A DNA stretch of 64,000 nucleotides. It comes from an uncultured Clostridia bacterium (GTDB taxonomy: Bacteria > Bacillota > Clostridia > Oscillospirales > Oscillospiraceae). This document shows, one piece after another, positions 36,952 to 45,860 of this stretch. The position numbers were made by a program, and so were the translations under genes. The stretch is taken from the NCBI GenBank assembly GCA_946412355.1, contig CAMKGX010000002.1, positions 1 to 64,000 on the forward strand. The letters run 5' to 3'. Numbering within the stretch: the first letter of the stretch is position 1; every line of letters begins with the position of its first letter. The notes under the pieces are model-generated. The model saw only the letters and a program-made list of their open reading frames with translations, was not told the DNA's origin and searched no databases.

Positions 36952-38901
36952 CTAATTGACATCAAACAGCTGATAGCCGTTTTTTTCGGCATTCTTTCCT
37001 TTTTCGCCAGCCTGTACCAGCTGCCCGCTCTTTTTCTCATACCAGTAGAAGCCCGTCCAAGCCCAGGAGAATGCCGTGAGAACAAAGCTGATCTTCACAC
37101 AATCGTAAGGCTTGCCGTTTACCTTGATCGTCTCCTCGCCGACTTTTTCCGCGGAGAATTCGCCGAGACCCATAGCGCCGCGGTTATTCCCTGTTCCAAT
37201 CGAATAGAATACGATCTGCTTTTCTTCCGAAGCGATAAAGGCCGGCATGGACATATCCATCATCTGGTACCAGAGGCCGTCGCCGATTTTGAAGGTTTTG
37301 TTCTGGCTTTTGCCTTTGAAGGTCCCAGACAGCTTGATGGTTCCGCCGTCTTTTTGCGCAATGAGGTCCGTCTGGTCGGACGGCCTTTTGTACTGCCAGC
37401 GCACACATGACAGATTACGCTCTACCTGAAATGTTTCCTCAGACCACGTGGCGCCGTCCCGCAGCAGGCTTTGAGTGATCTCGCCTTTTTCTGCATAGCC
37501 CGACACATCTACGTGTCGGGTTTCTGTATCACCGGATTTCCGGTATTCCAACATAGAAACGCCTTCAGGGTAAGTATAACCCGGAATGTCATAGGAGGAA
37601 ATCGCCTTCTGGGAGAATACAAGGCAGCCCTTTCGGAACACCTTGTCGATGAACTGAATGTTGGAAATGTCTTCTGCAGGATCCTTTTCCAGCAGGATCA
37701 GGTCGGCCTCCATGCCTTCCTTCACGAGCCCTTTGCGCTCCGCGATCCCCAGATGCTCGGCGCCGTTTTTGGTGGCAAGGACGATGGCCTGCATGGGGCT
37801 AAGTCCGGCTTCCACGTAATACGCGAGCTCTTTGTGCTCGATTTCGCCTGTCATGCTCTCCAGCATGCTGTCCGTGCCCATGGCGATCGGGATTCCCGCG
37901 TCGTACAGCACCTTAAGATTGTGCAGGCTGTGCGTCAGTCTTGCCGGATCCTTTTCGTAGGTCATGGCGTTTACGGTGGGAACGAAGCGCGCTCCCGACT
38001 CTTTCCACAGCGCGATGATTGGATCGCCCGGCTCGATGTCCCGGTCCAGGATGCCGTGCTCGATGCCGTAGATCCCGGCCTCGAGCAGTTCTTTTACGTC
38101 GTCGTAATAGAACACGTGCGCCGTCGCGTTCAGGCCGTTTTCCTTGCCCTCGCGGATGATCTGCCGCATCAGCTCCCGGTCGATCTTCCGGATCGTCCGC
38201 TTTTCATCGAAATACCAGTAGTCGCCGCCCTGATAGGTGAACTTCAGGAAGTCGACGCCCGCTTTTTTCAGCTCCCGGATTCCTTCGCTCACCTGCTCCG
38301 GCGTGGAGACCTCAATGGCCATTTCCGCCTTCGCCCAGGGACTGTTCGAACCGAGGGTGCTGGCGGGATGCCCGCCGGGAGCCGTGAAGTTGGGACCGAC
38401 GATCAGCAGTTCGGGGCCTGTGAACTCTCCCGATTTCAGCTTATCGCGCAGCTTGTAGATAAAATGCTTCGGCGCATCCAGATCCTTGATCGTTGTGATG
38501 CCGTAGGGCAGCACTCCCTCGCTGAATATTTGAGGGATCTTCTCCCGAAGGAAACCGTCGCTCTCTTCCTCGTTATGGCAGCTGAATCCACCCTGTATAT
38601 GAACATGAGAGTCAATCAGTCCGGGCATAAGGGTAAAACCGGTCCCGTCGATCACGGCCGCGGCGACGTCCTCGATCGCTTCGCCGCTGACCGTCCGGAT
38701 CGCGCCGTTTTTTATGAGGACGTTCTGGTGAAACAGCTCGCTGCCGTCGCCTACGATGACATGGACGTCCCGGATCAGATACCCGTCCGTCTCCTTTTTC
38801 CTGGGACGGCGCAGAAATTTGATCAGGGCAAATAGAACGACGCCCGTTCCGACGATGATCTGGATCCAGGCAATAAGGGGCATCCCCAAAAAACTCGGCA
38901 T
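36952..38901 (-). CDS. Membrane-anchored amidohydrolase family protein
   Basis: N-terminal TM; GTGFTLMPGLIDSHVHIQGG, GIEHGILD, PIAMGTDSML. Confidence 0.85.
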   Translation of the reverse strand: MPSFLGMPLIAWIQIIVGTGVVLFALIKFLRRPRKKETDGYLIRDVHVIVGDGSELFHQNVLIKNGAIRTVSGEAIEDVAAAVIDGTGFTLMPGLIDSHVHIQGGFSCHNEEESDGFLREKIPQIFSEGVLPYGITTIKDLDAPKHFIYKLRDKLKSGEFTGPELLIVGPNFTAPGGHPASTLGSNSPWAKAEMAIEVSTPEQVSEGIRELKKAGVDFLKFTYQGGDYWYFDEKRTIRKIDRELMRQIIREGKENGLNATAHVFYYDDVKELLEAGIYGIEHGILDRDIEPGDPIIALWKESGARFVPTVNAMTYEKDPARLTHSLHNLKVLYDAGIPIAMGTDSMLESMTGEIEHKELAYYVEAGLSPMQAIVLATKNGAEHLGIAERKGLVKEGMEADLILLEKDPAEDISNIQFIDKVFRKGCLVFSQKAISSYDIPGYTYPEGVSMLEYRKSGDTETRHVDVSGYAEKGEITQSLLRDGATWSEETFQVERNLSCVRWQYKRPSDQTDLIAQKDGGTIKLSGTFKGKSQNKTFKIGDGLWYQMMDMSMPAFIASEEKQIVFYSIGTGNNRGAMGLGEFSAEKVGEETIKVNGKPYDCVKISFVLTAFSWAWTGFYWYEKKSGQLVQAGEKGKNAEKNGYQLFDVN

Positions 38902-38925
38902 AATTGTTACCTCCTGTTCCGTCGC

Positions 38926-39123
38926 TTATCCGAAAAGCTTTTTGAAATAATCGTCAAAGGAATCCTTCGGGGGGATTGCCATACCCTGTTTTTCATCGGC
39001 CAGGATCAACAGGTGATCTCCTGGCTTAATATCAAATACTTCGCGCGCTTCTTTAGGGATGACGATTTGTCCCTTTGTTCCGACCGTTACGGTCCATGCG
39101 TATTTTCCTTCCGGCTTTCCCAT
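38926..39123 (-). CDS. AbrB/MazE/SpoVT-type DNA-binding protein
   Basis: WTVTVGTKGQIVIPKEAREVFDIKPGDHLLILAD. Confidence 0.92.
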   Translation of the reverse strand: MGKPEGKYAWTVTVGTKGQIVIPKEAREVFDIKPGDHLLILADEKQGMAIPPKDSFDDYFKKLFG

Positions 39124-39305
39124 GTGAATCCAGCTCCTTTCTTATTGACATACAAATTATACATTTCATACTATTGTTTGTCAATATCTTTCCTTCTCCA
39201 TTTCTGCTAGAAAAAAACCGCGCAATTAGCCTATTTAAAATCAAGATTCTGCCAAAGAAATAGAGGCTAAAATAATTAAGCCCATTCCAAGGTGTCTAGG
39301 ATGCC

Positions 39306-39524
39306 ATAATAAACCTTTTGGCGTATCTTGAGAAACGCCAAAAGGTATATGGGGTGGGTGCAATCTTTGAGGCTCCAAAACAAAGCGAAAACCTTGAAAA
39401 AAGCGAAAAAGCGAGACAACTTGATGCAAGGTTGCACCCACCTGTCTCGCTTTTCCCTTGTATCAAGGGGTTTCTAAGAGGGATACGCAAAAAAGTACCC
39501 AAGCTATTGTATCATAGCTTGGGT
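39306..39524 (+). repeat. Structured repeat element copy 2
   Basis: CTTGAGAAACGCCAAAAGG, GGGGTGGGTGCAA, AAGCGAGACA/TGTCTCGCTT stem, TTGCACCCAC, terminal GTACCCAAGCTA/TAGCTTGGGTAC stem. Confidence 0.8.
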
Positions 39525-39531
39525 ACTAACG

Positions 39532-39580
39532 TGGTCGCGGGGGTGGGACTTGAACCTCACGACCTCCTGGTTATGAGCCC
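39532..39580 (-). other. tRNA-derived sequence (3' half of initiator-tRNA-Met-like gene; att-like remnant)
   Basis: Minus strand GGGCTCATAACCAGGAGGTCGTGAGGTTCAAGTCCCACCCCCGCGACCA; CAT anticodon loop and CCA end, no 5' half. Confidence 0.65.
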
Positions 39581-39947
39581 GGTTGTAGTCCCCCCACGTC
39601 CTCAATCCCGCCGGGCAGCTACCAAGTCATTGTTGTTTCAAAACTCCCCTATGGGTGTTGCCCCAGCGGAAGTCCCATATCTTGGGGGAACCCTCAAGGG
39701 TTCCCTACACAATCTTGTACGCCACCACATATTGTGCAAATGCTTAATAATTCACTACATCATCTCGTATTAATTCAACATCTTGGGGGAACCCTCAAGG
39801 GTTCCCTACATCATCATGGGGGAACCCCTTAAGCAATGTCATTATTGTCAATTATATTGTGTTGATTTGTGTAGCATATATAAGCGGCGGTATAAAAACA
39901 AGCCATGAGATGACATTCTCATGGCTTGCTATATTATGGTTTCTTTA

Positions 39948-40187
39948 TTATGGTTCCAAACTATCTTCAACGAATAAGGGGGAGCAGAAGAACTCGCTGA
40001 TGTCTATATCCAGCCCCTGGCATAATTCGTGGATGATCCTCAATTTCACTGAGTCATAGGAGCAGTTTATGACGTTTCCGATGGTCGACTTTGGAACACC
40101 GCTCTTAATATAGAGCTGGTATTGCGTCATGCCACGCTCTTTCAGTAACTCCTCAAGCCGCATGCTTACGGCTTTATTAAGTTGCAT
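39948..40187 (-). CDS. Small XRE HTH regulator
   Basis: MRLEELLKERGMTQYQLYIKSGVPKSTIGNVINCS. Confidence 0.88.
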   Translation of the reverse strand: MQLNKAVSMRLEELLKERGMTQYQLYIKSGVPKSTIGNVINCSYDSVKLRIIHELCQGLDIDISEFFCSPLFVEDSLEP

Positions 40188-40486
40188 ATATCTTGTTTGT
40201 CGGCCTTGTTTTGGCGCTGAAACCTTGTTAAATGTTAACTTACCGTTGATTTTTGTTAAAATAATAACGATACTTCTCTTCCAGACGCCTCGAATTTAAG
40301 CCAAAACAGGGCCTTCCGGCAGCGCTTATGTCCAGGTTATGGTGGCCTCACGGTGGGTTTCAATCTATTTATTCCCCGGCGGGTTCTCTCCGAGGTAACC
40401 CTCAATGGCGGTTTTTGTCGAATAGATTAGACAAGAGCACAGTCTATATATCTTTATATTTTTGATATTATCTTGTCTTAACGATT

Positions 40487-41131
40487 CTATGCGATTCGGC
40501 AACGGATTAGTTTAATCCCGGAAAAGTCCTCAATCTGAATCCCCGAAACCCGCATGAATACAGGGCTTTCCGCTGTTTGGGTACGGTCCACATCCCATTG
40601 GATGGGCTCAATCCCCAGGCTCCGTATGGCGGCGATCACGTGGTCGTCATACTCCCCGTAGGGCGGGCGCAGCAGCGTGGGCCGCACGCCGCACACCTTC
40701 TCGATGGCGTCGCAGCTTGCCGTCACGTCCGCCACAATCTGGTCGGCGGAGAGCTGGTTGTAGTGGTCGTGGTGGGCGCTGTGGCTCATCACCTCGTGCC
40801 CCGCCTCATGGAGCGCCATCACCGACTCCGGGTACTTCTCCACCCAGTCCCCCACCACAAAAAACGTGGTCTTGATGTTGTACCGGGCCAAAATGTCAAT
40901 CAGCGTCTGGGTGTCCTCATTCCCCCACGCCGCGTCGAAGCTGATGGCCACGCACTTGTCCTGCCGCTCCACCGAGTAGATGGGCAGCTGCCGGGCCACC
41001 GCCCCGGTGGTCACCGCCGCCGGGGCGTACACCACCGCGAAGATGGCCGCCGCCAGCAGCAGCACCGCCAGCGCCGCCAGATGGGTGCGCCGCAGCAGCA
41101 GGATATAGGTTGGCTTTTTCAAAATGGGCAT
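40487..41131 (-). CDS. Polysaccharide deacetylase, C-terminally truncated/altered
   Basis: VAISFDAAWGNEDTQTLIDIL, MSHSAHHD, RPPYGEYDD; family-like similarity stops after PIQWDVD. Confidence 0.85.
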   Translation of the reverse strand: MPILKKPTYILLLRRTHLAALAVLLLAAAIFAVVYAPAAVTTGAVARQLPIYSVERQDKCVAISFDAAWGNEDTQTLIDILARYNIKTTFFVVGDWVEKYPESVMALHEAGHEVMSHSAHHDHYNQLSADQIVADVTASCDAIEKVCGVRPTLLRPPYGEYDDHVIAAIRSLGIEPIQWDVDRTQTAESPVFMRVSGIQIEDFSGIKLIRCRIA

Positions 41132-41233
41132 ATTGCATACCGCCTTTCACGATTTTGGTGGCAGTATATGCGCCCTCCGGGCAAAAAAACACCCCGCCGC
41201 CTCCTGGGCAGCAGGGTGCTTTGTCAGACTTTG

Positions 41234-41464
41234 TCAGTCCACGATATCCACAGTAACCTTCGCGCCGGTGCGCTGGGCGTAGGAGCGCACGAGAGTGCGG
41301 ATCTCCTTGGCGATGCGGCCCTGGCGGCCGATCACCTTACCCATGTCCTCGGGTGCTACGCGCAGCTCCAGCGTCAGTTCGTCGCCATTCTCCACTTCGG
41401 TCACGGTGACCTGATCGGGATGCTCGACGAGGTTTCTGGCGATATAGAGCAGCAATTCCTTCAT
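41234..41464 (-). CDS. khpA: KH domain RNA-binding protein KhpA
   Basis: MGKVIGRQGRIAKEIRTLVRS. Confidence 0.92.
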   Translation of the reverse strand: MKELLLYIARNLVEHPDQVTVTEVENGDELTLELRVAPEDMGKVIGRQGRIAKEIRTLVRSYAQRTGAKVTVDIVD

Positions 41465-41479
41465 GGTCTCGCCCCCGGA

Positions 41480-41719
41480 TTAGAGAACGTCGACCTTCTT
41501 CAGCAGGGCGCGGACAGTCTCGGTGGGCTGGGCGCCGGTCTTGATCCACTCACGGGCGCGGTCAGCGTCGATCTTGATCTCGGCAGGGCTCACGCAGGGA
41601 TTGTAGGAGCCGATCTCCTCGATGAAACGGCCGTCGCGGGGATAGCGGGAATCAGCCACCACCACGCGGTAGTAAGGAGCCTTCTTGGCGCCCATGCGGC
41701 GCAGACGAATCTTAACCAT
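41480..41719 (-). CDS. rpsP: 30S ribosomal protein S16
   Basis: [41 protein letters not shown]. Confidence 0.97.
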   Translation of the reverse strand: MVKIRLRRMGAKKAPYYRVVVADSRYPRDGRFIEEIGSYNPCVSPAEIKIDADRAREWIKTGAQPTETVRALLKKVDVL

Positions 41720-41789
41720 AGTTTTTTCCTCCAAATTAAATATGTATTTCTTTTTTATCAGATAAATGCGAAAGCACTTATTCCCTCTG

Positions 41790-43157
<1,368 letters not shown>

Positions 43158-43163
43158 CTTCGC

Positions 43164-43529
43164 TTACTCCTTCAGGGCGTCGGCGTTGGTGAGGATCACC
43201 TGTGCCAGCCGGTCCAGCTCCGGGTTCTCGTGCTGGCGGTAGTTGATGGTCTGGATGTCACGGGCCGCCTGGGTGATGGCGTCCAGCTTGTCCTGCATCT
43301 GCATAAAGCGGCGCAGCAGACCGGTCTTGTCCTCGATCTCCTGCATCACGCCCTCGGCCCGGACGATGACGTCCCGGACGCCCTGGCGGGAAATACCGTA
43401 GTTCTCGGCGATTTCGCCCAGGGACAAATCCTCATTGTAATACAGGTCGAAGAACTCCTTCTGCCGCTGGGTGAGGACTTCTCCGTAAAAATCGAACAGC
43501 ATGGTCATGCGATAGGTCTGGTTTTTCAC
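43164..43529 (-). CDS. ylxM: YlxM-type DNA-binding protein
   Basis: FDLYYNEDLSLGEIAENYGISRQGVRDVI; GTG start at 43529 with GGAGG RBS; adjacent to ffh. Confidence 0.92.
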   Translation of the reverse strand: MKNQTYRMTMLFDFYGEVLTQRQKEFFDLYYNEDLSLGEIAENYGISRQGVRDVIVRAEGVMQEIEDKTGLLRRFMQMQDKLDAITQAARDIQTINYRQHENPELDRLAQVILTNADALKE

Positions 43530-43670
43530 GCGAATTCCTCCTTCTGTAAAGTTATTTACCTTTACATCACCAACTATGATACACGATATCAGCCCAAAAG
43601 TCAAGGTAAATTTGTCGGTAAATCCAAAATGTTTTTGGTTTTTTTGTGGAAAAATGACAGCATTTTGAAT

Positions 43671-43703
43671 GGAAAAAAGGGCGCCCCGCCGGGCACCCTT
43701 TTC
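43671..43703 (-). terminator. Terminator downstream of threonine-synthase-like gene
   Basis: Minus strand AAAAGGGTGCCCGGCGGGGCGCCCTTTTTT. Confidence 0.75.
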
Positions 43704-43728
43704 CTATTAGATAAAACGGTATCCGCAT

Positions 43729-44970
43729 TTACTCAACGGTGACGCCCCGCTCCGCGAAGCCCTTTACCATCAAGTCCAGATCCGGTTCGATGTGCAGCGG
43801 CTCTCCGGCGGACTTGATGGCGTTGGCCACGTCCTTCAAGCCGTTGCCGGTGACCACGGACACCACCGTGGCGTCCTTCTCGATGAGGCCCAGCTCGCAG
43901 GCCTTTTTCAGCGCCGCCGTACCGGTGACGCCCGCCGGCTCGCCGAACACGCCGCAGGTGCGGCCCAGCAGCCGCTGGGCGGCCAGAATCTCCTCGTCGC
44001 TGACGCACACGGCGATGCCATTGGACTCCCGGATGGCCGCAAGCGCCTTGTCGGCGTTGCGGGGCACACCCACGGAGATGGAGTCGGCGATGGTGTTCTC
44101 CTCCATGGGCTCCCAGTCCTTGCCCTCCTGGATGGCCCGGTTGATGGGGTAGCACCCCAGGGACTGGGCGGAGATCAGCCGGGGCAGCCTGTCAATAAAG
44201 CCGATGGCGTACAGGTCCTTAAAGCCCTTCCACACGCCGGCGATAGTGCAGCCGTCGCCCACGGAGATGGCCAGGTAGTCGGGCATCTCCCAGTTGAGCT
44301 GCTCCGCAATCTCCAGGGCCACGGTTTTCTTGCCCTCGCTGAGGTAGGGATTGATGGCGGCGTTGCGGTTGTACCAGCCGTATTTTTCAATGGCGGCGGC
44401 GGACATCTTAAAGGTCTCCTCGTAGTTGCCCTTGACGGAGATGACGTTGGCGCCGAAAATCATCAGCTGGGCCACCTTGCCCTTGGGGGCCCGGTCGGGC
44501 ACGAAAATGTAGGTTTTCAGCCCCGCGGCGGCGGCGTTGCCCGCCAGGGAGGAGGCGGCGTTGCCGGTGGAGGAGCAGGCGATGGTTTTTGCCCCCGCCT
44601 CCATGGCCTTGGCCACCGCCATGGCGCTGGCCCGGTCCTTTAAGGAGGCGGTGGGGTTCTGTCCGTCGTCCTTCACCCACAGCTTGCGGATGCCCAGCAT
44701 CTCCGCCAGCCCCGGCTCCTCATACAGGGGGCTCCAGCCCACTCGCAGCGGCGTGTCGGGAGTGGTCTCCTCCACAGGCAGCAGCTCCCGGTAGCGCCAC
44801 ATGGAGCGGTTTTCCCGCCGCGCCAGCTTCTCCTTGGTCAATACGGTCTTAATGTAATCGTAATCATACACGATGTCCAGAATCCCGCCGCACTGGCAGT
44901 TGGTCAAATCCGGCACGGCCTCGTAAGTCCTCCCGCACCGCACGCACTTGCCGTATTTTACGTTTTTCAT
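43729..44970 (-). CDS. Threonine synthase-like PLP enzyme
   Basis: N-terminal CVRCGRTY...CQCGG, WVKDDGQNPTASLKDRASAMAV, SSTGNAASSLAGNAAAAG. Confidence 0.88.
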   Translation of the reverse strand: MKNVKYGKCVRCGRTYEAVPDLTNCQCGGILDIVYDYDYIKTVLTKEKLARRENRSMWRYRELLPVEETTPDTPLRVGWSPLYEEPGLAEMLGIRKLWVKDDGQNPTASLKDRASAMAVAKAMEAGAKTIACSSTGNAASSLAGNAAAAGLKTYIFVPDRAPKGKVAQLMIFGANVISVKGNYEETFKMSAAAIEKYGWYNRNAAINPYLSEGKKTVALEIAEQLNWEMPDYLAISVGDGCTIAGVWKGFKDLYAIGFIDRLPRLISAQSLGCYPINRAIQEGKDWEPMEENTIADSISVGVPRNADKALAAIRESNGIAVCVSDEEILAAQRLLGRTCGVFGEPAGVTGTAALKKACELGLIEKDATVVSVVTGNGLKDVANAIKSAGEPLHIEPDLDLMVKGFAERGVTVE

Positions 44971-45776
44971 GGCGTTGTCTCCTCGTAATAAATGTCCTCT
45001 GTCCATCGCAGAGGATTCTCGTCGATATATTGCCAAATCCGCAAATAGTCCCGTTCGTTCCGCACCACATGGTCGTAGAACGACGCCTGCCAAAGATGCC
45101 CGTCAAAGGGTGGCATCCGCCCCTCCTTCACGGCGCGAATGCAGGCGTTGGTGGTCATGGTTTTGTACCACTGTATCATCTGCGGTACATCTCCCCTTCG
45201 TAGGGCGGGACCTGTGTGTCCCGCCTCCGCTCCCGGTTCGCCTTCCCTTCGTAGGGCGGGACCTATGTGTCCCGCCTCTGCCCCCGGTACATCTTCCCTT
45301 CGTAGGGCGGGACCTATGTGTCCCGCCTCTGTCCCCGGTACATCTCCCCTTCGTAGGGCGGGACCTATGTGTCCCGCCTCCGCTCCCGGTTCGCCTTCCC
45401 TTCGTAGGGCGGGACCTGCGTGTCCCGCCTCTGCCCCCGGTACATCTTCCCTTCGTAGGGTGGGACCTGTGTGTCCCGCCTCTGCCCCGGTATGCTCCTT
45501 CTCACCGTCCGCACGATATGCTATCGTCAACAAAAGGTGTATATGATTGGGCATAACCACACCATGGTCTACCCAGCACTGGGGAAATTTTCTGTGTATC
45601 TCCCCCACCCAATGCTCCGCAATCCTGCGGGCCGCGTTTGGCGGGACACATAGGTCCCGCCCTACGCACGGCACGCCGAACACATCCCGGCGCCCCTGCG
45701 TGCAGATCGTTACAAAATAGGTGCCCGGCAGAGAATAATCATATTTCCCCAACCGTGGATTCTTCCTCTTTGGCAC
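44967..45776 (-). CDS. REP-associated tyrosine transposase (Y1/RAYT) with in-frame REP repeats
   Basis: GTYFVTICTQGR, GVVMPNHIHLLL (HUH), QMIQWYKTMTTN (Tyr), LWQASFYDHVVRNERDYLRIWQYIDENP; GTG start inferred with GGAGG upstream. Confidence 0.85.
   Translation of the reverse strand: MPKRKNPRLGKYDYSLPGTYFVTICTQGRRDVFGVPCVGRDLCVPPNAARRIAEHWVGEIHRKFPQCWVDHGVVMPNHIHLLLTIAYRADGEKEHTGAEAGHTGPTLRREDVPGAEAGHAGPALRREGEPGAEAGHIGPALRRGDVPGTEAGHIGPALRREDVPGAEAGHIGPALRREGEPGAEAGHTGPALRRGDVPQMIQWYKTMTTNACIRAVKEGRMPPFDGHLWQASFYDHVVRNERDYLRIWQYIDENPLRWTEDIYYEETTP
45200..45481 (+). repeat. Six tandem 51-bp repeats each carrying REP palindrome
   Basis: GTAGGGCGGGACC.. starts at 45200, 45251, 45302, 45353, 45404, 45455 (exact 51-bp period). 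Confidence 0.97.
45640..45666 (-). repeat. REP palindrome, inverted orientation, inside RAYT ORF
   Basis: GGCGGGACACATAGGTCCCGCCCTACG. Confidence 0.95.
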
Positions 45777-45860
45777 GTTTCCTCCCAATATGCGATATAC
45801 GGGCAACCGGGGGCGGGGCGTCCGCCCCGCCCCCTGCCAGGTCAAAACACGATTCGCCCC

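Noticed and set aside
39532-39580. Functional tRNA-Met
   Set aside because: No 5' half, T-arm mispaired; kept only as an att-like remnant.
45200-45481. CRISPR-like array
   Set aside because: Evenly spaced repeats, but the intervening sequence is also repeated, not unique spacers; no Cas genes; it is coding REP repeat.
44948-45556. 202-aa and 135-aa plus-strand repeat proteins (LPFVGRDLCVPP... / RRAGPVCPASAPG...)
   Set aside because: Opposite-strand reading of the REP repeats inside the RAYT gene; no RBS or non-repeat domain.
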